Source of the DNA: a virus | Virus record (IMG/VR): IMGVR_UViG_3300018080_000098 | Location: 285,794-349,793 of that record | Reading direction: 5' to 3' (one strand) | DNA length: 64,000 nucleotides | Shown here: piece by piece, positions 17,751 through 26,685 of the stretch | Position numbering within the stretch: position 1 is the stretch's first letter | Layout of the letters: every line of letters starts with the position of its first letter | The notes under the pieces: generated by a model | What the model was told of the DNA's origin: nothing | Database searches by the model: none | What the model saw: the letters and a program-made list of their open reading frames with translations, nothing else | Made by a program: the position numbers and the translations under genes

Positions 17751-17997
17751 CAGGAAGCAGCTGCGCGACTAGTTTAACGAAAACGGGAAGAGGAATCAGC
17801 CGACGGGAGCGCCCGGAGAGGCCACGAGATAGGTGGTCGATTTGGTCTTCTTCAATCTGCACCGAGACCAGGATTCTGGTTGGGTCTTCTTGGAATACTT
17901 CTTCTACTGTGACCACATTGCGCTCTATCAATGCGTCAAACGCGTCTGAGTGGACGACGATTAGCTCTGGAGAGGGTATTTTTGTGGAACCGGACAT
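17731..17997 (-). CDS. 88-aa protein of unknown function
   Basis: Short alpha/beta protein (ELIVVHSDAFDALIERN, RILVSVQIEEDQIDHLSRGL). No recognised family. Coupled to the membrane protein downstream by overlap. Confidence 0.68.
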   Translation of the reverse strand: MSGSTKIPSPELIVVHSDAFDALIERNVVTVEEVFQEDPTRILVSVQIEEDQIDHLSRGLSGRSRRLIPLPVFVKLVAQLLPDAQKKA

Positions 17998-18026
17998 GCG
18001 ACTACCTTCAAGCTGTTTGCGAAAAG

Positions 18027-18260
18027 CTAACTACTCTGCGAGTCTTCTTCTATTTTACAGTTTGACCTTCGGAAGTAGAGTTCGAGCACGGTGCCGACCG
18101 CGGCCACCGCGAGCACCGTAAAAAACCAACCTTCGGGGACAAACCAGGGATTGGTCGGGGTGAGCTTCGCGCACACCGCGAGAAACAGGAGGAACGCGAG
18201 GAGAACTCCGGCAGCGTACGCGGTAATGGCAACGCAAAGAAATCGAAGAACCGCTATCAA
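18027..18260 (-). CDS. 77-aa protein with two membrane segments
   Basis: A TTG start overlapping the lipoprotein's TGA is preferred. The longer reading (to 18323) would overlap the lipoprotein gene by 67 bases. Two hydrophobic segments (CVAITAYAAGVLLAFLLFLA and GWFFTVLAVAAVGTVLEL). It could be a partner of the lipoprotein (inference). Start uncertain. Confidence 0.6.
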   Translation of the reverse strand: MIAVLRFLCVAITAYAAGVLLAFLLFLAVCAKLTPTNPWFVPEGWFFTVLAVAAVGTVLELYFRRSNCKIEEDSQSS

Positions 18261-19741
18261 GGATAACAATCCATAGGGCAGATGGCGTAGACTTCCAGAC
18301 CGTCGCAGATACCGTTGCCGCAAGTAGAGAGGCAGTCAGGCGGACAATTGTTCATCGTTTCTCCCATATCGCACGAACCGTCACCGCAATTCTGAGCACA
18401 ATCGAGGCTACAGTTGCTATACGCTTCCCCATAACCAACTGCACAGATACCATCACCGCAGCTTCCGGGGCAATCCTGCTGGCAGGTCACCCAGGTTTCT
18501 GCGCCATCGCAAAGATTGTTTCCGCAGACACCAGCACCGCAATCAGCTGGGCAGCTACCCGCGTCCTCTCCATGAATAGCCAGGCACAATCCGTCACCGC
18601 AACTGGTGCCACAATCCATAGGACAGCTAATAGGGCCTTCGCTGCCTTCGCAAGTGCCGTTGCCGCAGACGTTGGGGGGACAGTCGAAGGAGCAGTTTAG
18701 AGAATTCTCCCCGAGAGAGATCTCGCAGGTACCGTTGCCACACAGCCCGGGTCCGCAATCCTGTGGGCAGCTTTGTACATCCTCAGTGGGTTCGCACAAG
18801 CTGTTACCGCAAACGTAGGTGGTTGGGCAGTCCTGCGGGCACGATATGGCGTTGTCGGCAAAGTTGGGATCGCAGACACCGTCACCGCAGATGGGCCACG
18901 TACAGTCTTCTCGGCACGCATCCGGTGTGGTGTCGCTATTGAAGACGCCGTTGTCGCACGCCTCGCCAGTTTCTTGAATGCCGTTACCGCAGACGGGGCT
19001 AGTGGGCTCGGTTTCGCAGACGGCGTTACAACCGTCCCCGTCGACGGTGTTTCCGTCGTCGCACTCTTCCCCAGTGTCCTGGACGCCGTCGCCACAGTAG
19101 GCCACCAAGCAATTCAGCCGACAAGCGTCGGGCTCGGTATCGGAGTTGTCGACTCCGTCGTCGCACTCTTCACCCGGTTCTTGAACTCCGTTACCGCAGA
19201 AGGGGTCGGTAGGTTCGGTTTCGCAGATGGAGCTACACCCGTCCCCGTCGACGGTGTTACCGTCGTCGCACTCTTCCCCGGTATCTTGGACACCGTCCCC
19301 GCAGAAGGGGACCTCGCAATCGAGGCGACATGCGTCGGGTTGCGAGTTGGAGTTGCTGGAGCCGTCGTCGCAGGCTTCCCCGACCTCTTGGATACCGTTG
19401 CCGCAGACGGGGTCCGCCTCCGTTTCGCAGGTACCGGAGCAACCGTCTCCGCTGGTGCTGTTGCCGTCGTCGCACTCTTCTCCGGTGTCCTGCACACCGT
19501 CTCCGCAGTAGAAGACGGTGCAGTCGAGGCGACACGCGTCCGGTTCCGTATCGGAGTTAGCCGCGCCGTCGTCGCACTCCTCGCCCCAGTTCTGAACTCC
19601 GTCCCCGCACTCTCCTGGGTTGTCGTTCTGGTTTATGTTGTTGGCGTTGGTGCCAGCGTCGTTACCGTTCGTGAAGGTGTCTCCACTCGTACCACAGGCA
19701 GCCAGCATCAGTACCATTAGCAGTGCAAAAATTCGTTCCAT
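18257..19741 (-). CDS. secreted lipoprotein with 16 Cys-rich repeats (DUF4215/Myxo type)
   Basis: GGAGGA precedes ATG 19741. Lipoprotein signal MERIFALLMVLMLAAC with lipobox LAAC, then an Asn/Gly spacer. Seven repeats follow of the CGDGVQDTGEECDDG type, some with the GNTVDGDGC loop (DUF4215 family), then nine shorter repeats CGNGxCE...CPxDC. Such repeats are typical of Myxococcota surface proteins. In a phage setting it could be a host-derived gene altering the cell surface, for example superinfection exclusion (inference). Two overlapping -35 sites lie upstream. Confidence 0.85.
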   Translation of the reverse strand: MERIFALLMVLMLAACGTSGDTFTNGNDAGTNANNINQNDNPGECGDGVQNWGEECDDGAANSDTEPDACRLDCTVFYCGDGVQDTGEECDDGNSTSGDGCSGTCETEADPVCGNGIQEVGEACDDGSSNSNSQPDACRLDCEVPFCGDGVQDTGEECDDGNTVDGDGCSSICETEPTDPFCGNGVQEPGEECDDGVDNSDTEPDACRLNCLVAYCGDGVQDTGEECDDGNTVDGDGCNAVCETEPTSPVCGNGIQETGEACDNGVFNSDTTPDACREDCTWPICGDGVCDPNFADNAISCPQDCPTTYVCGNSLCEPTEDVQSCPQDCGPGLCGNGTCEISLGENSLNCSFDCPPNVCGNGTCEGSEGPISCPMDCGTSCGDGLCLAIHGEDAGSCPADCGAGVCGNNLCDGAETWVTCQQDCPGSCGDGICAVGYGEAYSNCSLDCAQNCGDGSCDMGETMNNCPPDCLSTCGNGICDGLEVYAICPMDCYP

Positions 19742-19760
19742 GGTAAAATCCTCCCAAAAA

Positions 19761-19801
19761 ATCAATGTCCCCAGTATTGACGATGTCAAGAAAGATGTCA
19801 A
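19761..19801 (-). promoter_or_regulatory. double promoter for the lipoprotein gene
   Basis: Two TTGACA boxes 12 bases apart, each with a 17-bp-spaced -10 candidate (AATACT and ATTGAT), both reading the minus strand. Confidence 0.6.
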
Positions 19802-20292
19802 GAAAATTGTGGTGAGGTTGCACGAGTAATGAGCCAAAGAAGCATATACACTTCCTCGCTTCTATCGAGTTCCACGGAGAATTGTTTCTTGTTGTCAGCG
19901 TACGCACCGAAAACGCGCTCATCCGGAAAACCCTCGAAGTATACACCATGAATGGATTCTTCCGCATATTTCCCGAAAAGATCGTGAAAATCCACGTCGA
20001 TTTCCACTGGTGAGTCAACCGACACTTTGTAGTCGTGAAAATTGTCGCGAATAGTGAAAACGACCCCTCCTGGGGTACGTAGTTCCACGACGGGTAGTCT
20101 AATAGACTTAGAAGTGTGGGTGCTGATTACTATAGGCTTCAGTGTCTTATACACCTTATAATCTGCGCCTGGGGGACAAACTGCCCACGTCAAACGGTGG
20201 AAGAAGTCGAATTGCACGTGTGCAGCTTTCTTCCACACCATTTCATCTGCAGGAACATTCTCCTTGCACCACTCTTCGAGCGTAATGGTCAT
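19798..20292 (-). CDS. 164-aa protein of unknown function
   Basis: ATG 20292 has a strong AAGGAGG, preferred over the ATG at 20334. Mostly beta with acidic residues (PVVELRTPGGVVFTIRDNF, SPVEIDVDFHDLFG). No family recognised. Confidence 0.75.
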   Translation of the reverse strand: MTITLEEWCKENVPADEMVWKKAAHVQFDFFHRLTWAVCPPGADYKVYKTLKPIVISTHTSKSIRLPVVELRTPGGVVFTIRDNFHDYKVSVDSPVEIDVDFHDLFGKYAEESIHGVYFEGFPDERVFGAYADNKKQFSVELDRSEEVYMLLWLITRATSPQFS

Positions 20293-20316
20293 CGTAACCT
20301 CCTTGGATTGCCTTAC

Positions 20317-20382
20317 CAGGCGTGGCCAAGCCAAGCCATACCGTGCTCCACGGTACCAAGCACCACGCAGCCACGCCCGGTA
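20317..20382 (-). terminator. long imperfect inverted repeat between genes
   Basis: ACCAGGCGTGGC and GCCACGCCCGGT can pair over 11 of 12 positions around a roughly 40-base loop. No U-run follows, so it is a terminator or leader structure only by position. Confidence 0.4.
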
Positions 20383-20386
20383 AAAT

Positions 20387-20974
20387 CTACGCCACCGCTT
20401 CAGCGTCGTCCTCGACCACCTCCCATCCAGTCACCTGGAACTTCCCGAAGGTTCCCTTCTTCGTAGGCCGGTAGTCGCCCAGCCCCACACGCTTCCCCGC
20501 AGCCTCCACGATGTCGTGAATGAGGTTTACATCGAACACATCCTCGTCCACCTCGAGCGTGAACTTCAGCTTCCACTTGTCCAGGCGTGCCCGGTGGCGC
20601 AGCACCGCACCCTTCGTGGAGGGATTCACCACCCGGCGGCTGTCCACCTCGAACTTCTTCGTGCCAAACGAGCACGTGAGCTCCTCTACCGTCACGCCTC
20701 CCGTGAGCAGCGTCCCACTCGTTGTGGTTACCTTGTTCTTTCCCAGCTTGAAGAACTTCCCGGCCTCGATGAGACACGCCAGGATGTTGGTCCCCGGGAA
20801 GTGGAGCATTCCCTTGTTGTCCATGTAGGCGCTCCGTTCCGCTTCCTCCCGTGGCGCGAGCTTCTTCTTGCGCGTCGGGCGGTGCCCCGCCGAGAGCTCC
20901 ATCTCCGCCGCGTCGGTGAACCGGTTCATGAGTAGGGGGGTTTTTCCTTCGATTTGCACTTTCACAATGGCCAT
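20387..20974 (-). CDS. 195-aa phage protein with TPLLMNRF start
   Basis: AAAGGAAC precedes ATG 20974. The opening VQIEGKTPLLMNRF and the closing GTFGKFQVTGWE are shared with a phage/mobile-element family I have seen unannotated; its fold may be RAMP-like (weak memory). The middle has FPGTNILACLIEAGKFF. Function unknown. Confidence 0.72.
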   Translation of the reverse strand: MAIVKVQIEGKTPLLMNRFTDAAEMELSAGHRPTRKKKLAPREEAERSAYMDNKGMLHFPGTNILACLIEAGKFFKLGKNKVTTTSGTLLTGGVTVEELTCSFGTKKFEVDSRRVVNPSTKGAVLRHRARLDKWKLKFTLEVDEDVFDVNLIHDIVEAAGKRVGLGDYRPTKKGTFGKFQVTGWEVVEDDAEAVA

Positions 20975-20984
20975 GGCGTCTGTT

Positions 20985-21075
20985 CCTTTCTGTTCTGTGA
21001 TCTATTCCTCGCCTAACAATACCCCGTCCCAATGGCCACTAATCAAAGGGGACGGGCTTCGCGCAACATTGCGCG
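20985..21075. other. intergenic hairpin plus GCGCAA..TTGCGC palindrome
   Basis: CCCGTCCC pairs with GGGACGGG across about 20 bases, followed by the near-palindrome GCGCAACATTGCGC at 21061-21074. Similar palindromes lie upstream of two other minus-strand genes (24314 and 36967). Confidence 0.45.
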
Positions 21076-21076
21076 C

Positions 21077-21286
21077 CTAATCAATGCTTCTACTTCGCTG
21101 CCACGCGAAACAGCCCTCCGCGCCCACGCACCCCAGCCACAACACCCACACCCACCAGGGCAGCACAAACAATGCCAGGTAATCGTTGAACGCTACCGCT
21201 AACGCTACCAGGAAGAGCACCGGTCCCATTCCTAGCACGGCGACAGTAACGGTAAACACCCTAAATATTTTTATCAAGAAGGTCAC
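21077..21286 (-). CDS. 69-aa membrane protein
   Basis: Two hydrophobic segments (VFTVTVAVLGMGPVLFLVAL and LALFVLPWWVWVLWLG), small soluble tail. Overlaps the ATPase gene's end by 26 bases. Function unknown. Confidence 0.6.
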   Translation of the reverse strand: MTFLIKIFRVFTVTVAVLGMGPVLFLVALAVAFNDYLALFVLPWWVWVLWLGCVGAEGCFAWQRSRSID

Positions 21287-22067
21287 CTGATGCCCAGAAA
21301 CCTGCGTCCTTCAAGATAGCTTCACACTCCTGCCGATAGCCCTTCTTGAGCTCGATTACGTTCACACCCGGGTGGCGCATCAACCACAAACCGAACACGG
21401 AATTGGTAGCCACAATAAACTGCACTTTCCCAGAGCACCCCTCACGCTGCACCCACTGCCACAACGGGAGTTTGGTAGGCCAGTCCAGAACAGCGTCAGG
21501 CTCGTCGAGAAGAACTGTTGGAGGCCCCTTTTCAATAACAGGCTCGAGCAGCTCTTGCGCCATCTTGATTCTGTGCGCCCATACGTCGTTCACGTTGTTC
21601 GGGGTAATTCTCCAATTGATGCTTTCTTCCTGCGAGCGCTGTACTAGACGCATAAAGCGTCCTGCAACCTGCTGCCCTGCAGATCCCTTGTCGGTTGCAT
21701 TTATGACACCCTCCATCCCAAAATCCCAATCGAATCCACCTCCCACTAGCCCCACTTGTACAGAAGGGTCAAAGTACATCACAGACTTTCCATCAGACTT
21801 GATGGACATGTTCTTCCTGGGGGTATTTCGGAAACCGAACCCAAAGAGCTCATCAATTGACTGCTGGGTAACTGTAGAAGTTCCTCCCTGTTCGCAGTGC
21901 GTGATCCGCGCCAGCGCTTTTATTACCGTGGACTTCCCCGACCCATTCGGGCCCCAGAGCACGTTGACACACGGCTCAAAGTTGAACGTACGCCGTTTAG
22001 GGAACGGTTTCGACCACCACGTAATGGGTGGCTTGTCTCGATTTATTACCTTCAGCTGCTCGATCAT
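21261..22067 (-). CDS. ABC/SMC-type ATPase
   Basis: Walker A GPNGSGKST (residues about 39-47), a signature-like SAGQQ near 127, and Walker B TVLLDEPDAVLDW near 185 with the catalytic Glu. Length 268 fits the AAA_21-type single-domain ATPases of phage and defence systems. The start overlaps the last base of the next gene upstream, so they are co-translated. Substrate unknown. Confidence 0.85.
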   Translation of the reverse strand: MIEQLKVINRDKPPITWWSKPFPKRRTFNFEPCVNVLWGPNGSGKSTVIKALARITHCEQGGTSTVTQQSIDELFGFGFRNTPRKNMSIKSDGKSVMYFDPSVQVGLVGGGFDWDFGMEGVINATDKGSAGQQVAGRFMRLVQRSQEESINWRITPNNVNDVWAHRIKMAQELLEPVIEKGPPTVLLDEPDAVLDWPTKLPLWQWVQREGCSGKVQFIVATNSVFGLWLMRHPGVNVIELKKGYRQECEAILKDAGFWASGDLLDKNI

Positions 22068-22876
22068 CAGTCCACCGCACAGTAGTATCCAGGCATCGGA
22101 CGCTGCAGGTTGCCCTTTTTAAGCTGACGCTGCAGGTACTTCGAGATGGCGTTGTTGGTGGGAATCGCTTTGCGGGGAACGCTCTTGTTTGCCTCCAAAA
22201 GCGCTCGCAAGTCCGTCACCGCGAGCATCTCGTACTCCGCTAGCAGCTTGTCCGCTGGGTCCATCCAAGCTGTCCGAGGCTTACCACCACGGACATTTTT
22301 CTTCCGCTTGGACGCGTTCTTACCGTTGCCCTTCTTCGCCCTAGCAACAGCTTTCTTCTCTACCTTTTTGTTCATGAACGGAGACTTGGCTCCATCCCGC
22401 CATCGGTAAGCGCCCTTCGCTACTTTGACAAGCTTCTTCTCCTTGGCAAGCTTGTCGATGTAGTACCACACCAACCCGTAAGTGATGTCATTGTACATGG
22501 GCGACAGCTCCATGGTCAGATAGGTGACAATGTCCACTACCGAGTGCGCTTTTTTGGTACTGAAGAACTTGCGCGCAATGGCTTTCTTCGCGTCCTTAAA
22601 AGAATGCTCAGGAGGAGATTGAGGACGTTTGACCGCTGCCTTCATCTTTTCTACCCGTTGCTTCCCCTCCTCGAGCTCCTCCATGTCTTTCAGCTTTTCC
22701 AGTGCTTGTGTTACTGCAGTGTACACGCCACCTGTTTTTACAAGCTCGCGCTGAGCCTGCTCAAGTATGCGCTTCTGCTCCACCATCAGTTTCTGGAGCT
22801 CCTCACTCTGCTTGATGAGGAGAGCCCTCGTGTGGACGATCGCTTCCGGTTCTGCTGCCTTCTTTTTTCGAGACAT
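22067..22876 (-). CDS. 269-aa protein with winged-helix-like domains
   Basis: N-terminal coiled coil (about 20-75), then a winged-helix-like block (about 90-165, VVDIVTYLTMELSPMYNDIT, YIDKLAKEKKLVKVAKGAYR), a very basic linker and a second small DNA-binding-like block at the C-terminus (NAISKYLQRQLKKGNLQRP). Likely DNA binding, in an operon with the ATPase (inference). Confidence 0.75.
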   Translation of the reverse strand: MSRKKKAAEPEAIVHTRALLIKQSEELQKLMVEQKRILEQAQRELVKTGGVYTAVTQALEKLKDMEELEEGKQRVEKMKAAVKRPQSPPEHSFKDAKKAIARKFFSTKKAHSVVDIVTYLTMELSPMYNDITYGLVWYYIDKLAKEKKLVKVAKGAYRWRDGAKSPFMNKKVEKKAVARAKKGNGKNASKRKKNVRGGKPRTAWMDPADKLLAEYEMLAVTDLRALLEANKSVPRKAIPTNNAISKYLQRQLKKGNLQRPMPGYYCAVD

Positions 22877-22905
22877 TAATAATCACCTCCGAGAATTGTT
22901 TCTCA

Positions 22906-22934
22906 GTGATACCAACCCCCACTTACGTTGTCAA
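22906..22934 (-). promoter_or_regulatory. promoter for the winged-helix/ATPase operon
   Basis: -35 TTGACA, 17-bp spacer, -10 TATCAC. Confidence 0.6.
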
Positions 22935-23011
22935 GAAAATAATAGGAGGGAATAAGCCTTGCGTTGCACCGCCCAGGCTGACAGTGCTACGGTGCACCAT
23001 AGCGCACGTGG

Positions 23012-24169
23012 CTACCGTTTCGCTACACGTTCCGTCTTTTCCCATACACGCCACCGAAGATGAACGCCGTCCACCATCTCCATCCGAGCCCAGTGTACCC
23101 GCTTTTTCGGACCTTCCTTCCAACCGGTGACCCACTCCTTCTCCGCTTTCTTGATCCACGTCGGCAGCGTCGGAGACATCGGACCCGTTTCTCCCTTCAG
23201 CCACACCAGGCACTGGTCTGCCGGGATGTGCTTCTGCACAGCCGTCGTCCAGAAGGAATACTCGGTGCAGCGAGTCAAGAAACGAAGCTGCTCGATGAAA
23301 CCGGTGAGACGGCTCTTCAACGACCGCGCAGCCTTGAAGTCCTCCTGCGTAGCCTCGTAAGGCGTGTACTCTCCCTCGAGCTCCACACCGTCCACTTTCG
23401 CCTCGAAGGCCCACACCTTGATAGCCTCGTCCTCACCTACCTTCTCACTCTTCGGCCACTCCGGCGGCTTAATGTCGAGCTCCTCCCGCAACCGCTTCAC
23501 CTCCGCGCGCAAAAATCGAAGCTCGTCCTCCAACCGCGAAATAGCAGCCTTCGCCACCAGATAGTACACCCCGTAGAAAGAAGGCCACCGCATCGGGTGT
23601 ACCAGGTACTGGAACCGCAACTCGTTCGCCGCACCGCTCAGCTTCTCGAACACGTCGTTCGGCAAGCCCGTCGGCATGATGTCCACCGATTCCCAACCCT
23701 TGTACCACTTCCCCGTCACGTCCTGCAGCAGCATCGCCCGGTAAGCTCCCACCTCAGCATCCGTCGTCCCGTCTTCCTTGGTTTTCGCTTGGATAACATT
23801 CATATCCTCAATACGAATACCGAATGAGAATGCTGCTTTGTTGGAGGTGAGCCCACTCAAACGACCGTGCCGGTTCTCCTTCGACGTGACCCACTCACCC
23901 TCACGTTTCGTGGACGCGCGGCGCGATTGGTACTTTGGCAGATTCACTACCACCCGGTTCTCTACCAGCGGCGTGAGAAAAGCTGCCAGGTCCAGGTCGG
24001 TTACCGGAACACCATCCGGGTCTACCCAGGCTACTCCGGGCTTCCGCTTGTCGAGGTTGTACCCCCACGCATCCAGTAGCCGTTTGCAGAGGACGCGCAT
24101 GTCCTCCTGTCTGTTCTTGACGATGTCCAGGTCCCGAGCGTCGATTGTTTTTCTTTCTGACGTTACCAT
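23012..24169 (-). CDS. 385-aa protein of unknown function
   Basis: ATG 24169 follows AGGAGA; the longer frame to 24343 runs into the palindrome and leader, so I trimmed it. N-terminal half mixed, residues about 215-255 coiled coil (ISRLEDELRFLRAEVKRLRE), C-terminal half with many Trp (EYSFWTTAVQKHIPADQCLV). No family recognised. Confidence 0.75.
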   Translation of the reverse strand: MVTSERKTIDARDLDIVKNRQEDMRVLCKRLLDAWGYNLDKRKPGVAWVDPDGVPVTDLDLAAFLTPLVENRVVVNLPKYQSRRASTKREGEWVTSKENRHGRLSGLTSNKAAFSFGIRIEDMNVIQAKTKEDGTTDAEVGAYRAMLLQDVTGKWYKGWESVDIMPTGLPNDVFEKLSGAANELRFQYLVHPMRWPSFYGVYYLVAKAAISRLEDELRFLRAEVKRLREELDIKPPEWPKSEKVGEDEAIKVWAFEAKVDGVELEGEYTPYEATQEDFKAARSLKSRLTGFIEQLRFLTRCTEYSFWTTAVQKHIPADQCLVWLKGETGPMSPTLPTWIKKAEKEWVTGWKEGPKKRVHWARMEMVDGVHLRWRVWEKTERVAKR

Positions 24170-24313
24170 GTTCTCTGTCTCCTGTTGACTATCCTTGCAA
24201 TGCCTTAGTGGGCATAGGCTCGCTTTGCCACTCCCAGCCTGAGCACACTTCGTATTACTATCTTTACAAGATGAACCTTGGACTACGATACGCTGCCACG
24301 CATTAGACGCCAT

Positions 24314-24327
24314 CGCAATATATTGCG
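24314..24327. promoter_or_regulatory. 14-bp perfect palindrome CGCAATATATTGCG
   Basis: Lies about 150 bases upstream of the start at 24169, in a gene-free stretch of 215 bases. A dimeric-protein site is likely. Confidence 0.5.
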
Positions 24328-24383
24328 CTACGATGCCTTGCACTACTTGGCGTCACCACACTCTGCAACACTCAACCAAGAAA

Positions 24384-24770
24384 CTACTCTTCTTCAATGC
24401 GCTCCGGCAAAGCGTACGTGTGCTGCGCCCAGATGTAAGGCTTCAGCAAACTGGCTACTCGTATGTACTCAGGATTTTCCTGCGCCCACTTTTTAGCTCG
24501 TTTGGTTGCCTGCTCGAAAATGCTTTGCGCTTGCCTGTATGTAAAAGTGAGTAGGACTTCGTCGTCACCATCGTGATCGATTGCTTTTTGTGCTTCCTCC
24601 AGAACAATTAAGCAATCCAGGCAGATAGGTGAAACCAGATACGCACCACTGAACTTGGTGGTACTTTCGTTGAAACGTCTGTCACATTGGGAACAAGTCA
24701 GACCGTTCACTGAAGGGAACCGTTGCTCTCGTGGGACCTCTTCCTTCCGTTCGTAGCTCCATTTGTACAT
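24384..24770 (-). CDS. 128-aa zinc-finger protein
   Basis: CSQC (residues 26-29) and CLDC (49-52) form a probable zinc site, followed by helices. CAAGGAG sits 6 bases before ATG 24770. Confidence 0.78.
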   Translation of the reverse strand: MYKWSYERKEEVPREQRFPSVNGLTCSQCDRRFNESTTKFSGAYLVSPICLDCLIVLEEAQKAIDHDGDDEVLLTFTYRQAQSIFEQATKRAKKWAQENPEYIRVASLLKPYIWAQHTYALPERIEEE

Positions 24771-24858
24771 AACAAACTCCTTGCAGCGCTTTACTCCACT
24801 TCACACTAGCTAGCCACACACCGCCGAGCTCCACAGTACTTCGCCGGGCGACGCCAGG

Positions 24859-25146
24859 TCAGTCTTTCGACAACTCCAACGGAACACACGTGTCCACACA
24901 CTGCTCAAAGCACTTCTTGTGCTTCTGCAGCACCTTTTCTTTGTAGCGATCTTTCAGTACGGATTCGGTAGGGAGGTCGAAATAGTAAAGCGCACTGATC
25001 ACGACAGCCGAGCACAGGATTTCGAGGAAAATAACACGCCAGCCTATCCCGCCCTTCTCGCTGAACCAGTTGTTCAGCAGAGCTGAAAGCACGATTACGC
25101 CCATGCAGATACTGACACCCATCACGATGATTTCGTTGTGCGTCAA
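24859..25146 (-). CDS. 95-aa membrane protein
   Basis: TTG start with CAAGGAG upstream. Two membrane segments (IIVMGVSICMGVIVLSALL, VIFLEILCSAVVISALYYF) and a Cys-containing charged tail (CFEQCVDTC). Function unknown. Confidence 0.7.
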   Translation of the reverse strand: MTHNEIIVMGVSICMGVIVLSALLNNWFSEKGGIGWRVIFLEILCSAVVISALYYFDLPTESVLKDRYKEKVLQKHKKCFEQCVDTCVPLELSKD

Positions 25147-25306
25147 AACAGACTCCTTGCCTCACCGGTCCACGCTCCACCGAAGCTTGCCCCACGCAGC
25201 CCCGCCACTCCGGGCGATGCCTGGTGCGTTTATTTCCTTGCCAAACCATACGTGACCATACCATTCCGCGGGTTGCGGTTCCGAGACGAGCGGCGCCACT
25301 CCGGGC

Positions 25307-25864
25307 CTAGTGATTGCTGATCCGCTTGTGGGGAAGGTTCTGGAAAACGTTTCCGTGCTCGAGTGTTGTGGACACGTCACCATCGTTGTCACTGTACGCG
25401 AACCGAAGGATAACCTTTCCTTCATTCTCCTCCAAAAATTTTCGCGCAGCTTCTTCTTGATTTGCATAGATTTCTTTTTCTTCTTCCTCGCGCGCTTTGT
25501 CCCTTTCGGGACCTTTTTCTTTGTACTTCTCCCAATAGTGCTTTCTGTACTGCCTACTGGTGTAGCACCCTGGTATTCCGGGGATCTCCTTTTCGATGTA
25601 GAACATGTCCCAGTACACGAGGTTGTGCAGATCGTCCGCGATGGTCTCGAGAGAGTAGGGAAGCTTGTGCAGCTGCGCTTGTATGTCATTCCACACGACT
25701 TGCGCGAGTGTTTTCGTGGGGACTGGGTCACCGTAAACATCCAGCTCTTGTGTGTCTCCAAACAGAAGCTCCTGCAGGGCGTCAGCACTTTCAGGGATCT
25801 CGTCGAACGCCACAATGAAAGAGGAGCTCGAGCTGTTACTCACGAATCCGTTACGAATTTTCAT
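25307..25864 (-). CDS. SNSSSSSF-leader protein 1 (185 aa)
   Basis: Starts MKIRNGFVSNSSSSSFIVAF, the first of six nearby proteins sharing this N-terminus with unlike remainders. ATG 25864 was chosen because the paralogues all begin there. The body is acidic and helical with a Lys/Glu-rich stretch near the C-terminus. I recall such N-termini in many uncharacterised phage proteins; function unknown. Confidence 0.82.
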   Translation of the reverse strand: MKIRNGFVSNSSSSSFIVAFDEIPESADALQELLFGDTQELDVYGDPVPTKTLAQVVWNDIQAQLHKLPYSLETIADDLHNLVYWDMFYIEKEIPGIPGCYTSRQYRKHYWEKYKEKGPERDKAREEEEKEIYANQEEAARKFLEENEGKVILRFAYSDNDGDVSTTLEHGNVFQNLPHKRISNH

Positions 25865-26279
25865 TTTGGTCCTCCTTCTTTTTCGGCACCCAAAAGATTC
25901 CCACCCGCTCATACTCCACCCCTTCAGCTTCCTCTTTCGCGCGTTTCTCTGCACGCTTCTGTGCTCGTTTCGCAGCTTCTGCTTTAAGCTTTGCCGTTGT
26001 CTCTTGCGTGGCTTCCATCATACGCGCTGTAGCGTCTGTGAGTTTCTCTTCGTCGAGCGACATGAGGATGATCTGAATAATCTCGTCACGGCCTAGAACC
26101 TCTTCATTCGCTAAAGGTTCACAGCACCTAGGGCATCCGTAGGCCGCACCTGCATCTTTCGCTCTCTTTTTGAGCTCCTCGTCAGCGAACGCTTCGATAA
26201 GCTCAGGCCGCGTCATCGCTGGCTGCTCCTTGTTAGAAAGGCAGCGTCCGCACAATTTCAGAGGGAAAAAGTCAAACAT
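25851..26279 (-). CDS. 142-aa zinc/coiled-coil protein
   Basis: CGRC near the N-terminus and CPRC at about 49 could bind zinc; then an Ala/Lys coiled coil (TTAKLKAEAAKRAQKRAEKR). It overlaps the following SNSSSSSF gene by 14 bases but lacks that N-terminus. GGAGG precedes the ATG. Confidence 0.75.
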   Translation of the reverse strand: MFDFFPLKLCGRCLSNKEQPAMTRPELIEAFADEELKKRAKDAGAAYGCPRCCEPLANEEVLGRDEIIQIILMSLDEEKLTDATARMMEATQETTAKLKAEAAKRAQKRAEKRAKEEAEGVEYERVGIFWVPKKKEDQNENS

Positions 26280-26288
26280 AGAAACCTC

Positions 26289-26684
26289 CTAACCCATCCT
26301 CGTTCCCACGAACAGCTTGATGGGAGCTTCCTCTTTCGACAAGCCCAATCTCTCCCGAGCTTCCCCGGCCGACGCCAGCAGTTCTACCACATCGAACTCA
26401 TACTGGTCTGGAGGACTCGTGTCACTCCAACCAGCTACCTCGACACCAACCAAGTCTTTGCCGGGAGGAGCTCCGTTCTCCTCGTGATCACATACTGTGT
26501 ACTTCCCGTTGTGCATCAAGTCGTGGAACTCGTCCTCCCCCTCTTCAATGGAGTTCCAGGTGTGCACGTCGTAGAGGTGCTGTAGGTAATACTGCCACGA
26601 GAACTTCTCACGGGGTACCGTGAAGCCCATGATGACGAAGCTGCTGGTAGAACTGTTGCTTACGAAACCTGTGCGGATTTTCAT
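26289..26684 (-). CDS. SNSSSSSF-leader protein 2 (131 aa)
   Basis: Starts MKIRTGFVSNSSTSSFVIMG. The rest is acidic with no recognisable domain (GVEVAGWSDTSPPDQYEFDV). One base after the stop of the next gene upstream. Confidence 0.82.
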   Translation of the reverse strand: MKIRTGFVSNSSTSSFVIMGFTVPREKFSWQYYLQHLYDVHTWNSIEEGEDEFHDLMHNGKYTVCDHEENGAPPGKDLVGVEVAGWSDTSPPDQYEFDVVELLASAGEARERLGLSKEEAPIKLFVGTRMG

Positions 26685-26685
26685 C

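Noticed and set aside
18773-19720. 315-codon open frame on the plus strand opposite the Cys-repeat lipoprotein
   Set aside because: It is the mirror of a repetitive, strongly coding minus-strand gene, has no RBS and reads as Val/Ala-rich low-information sequence.
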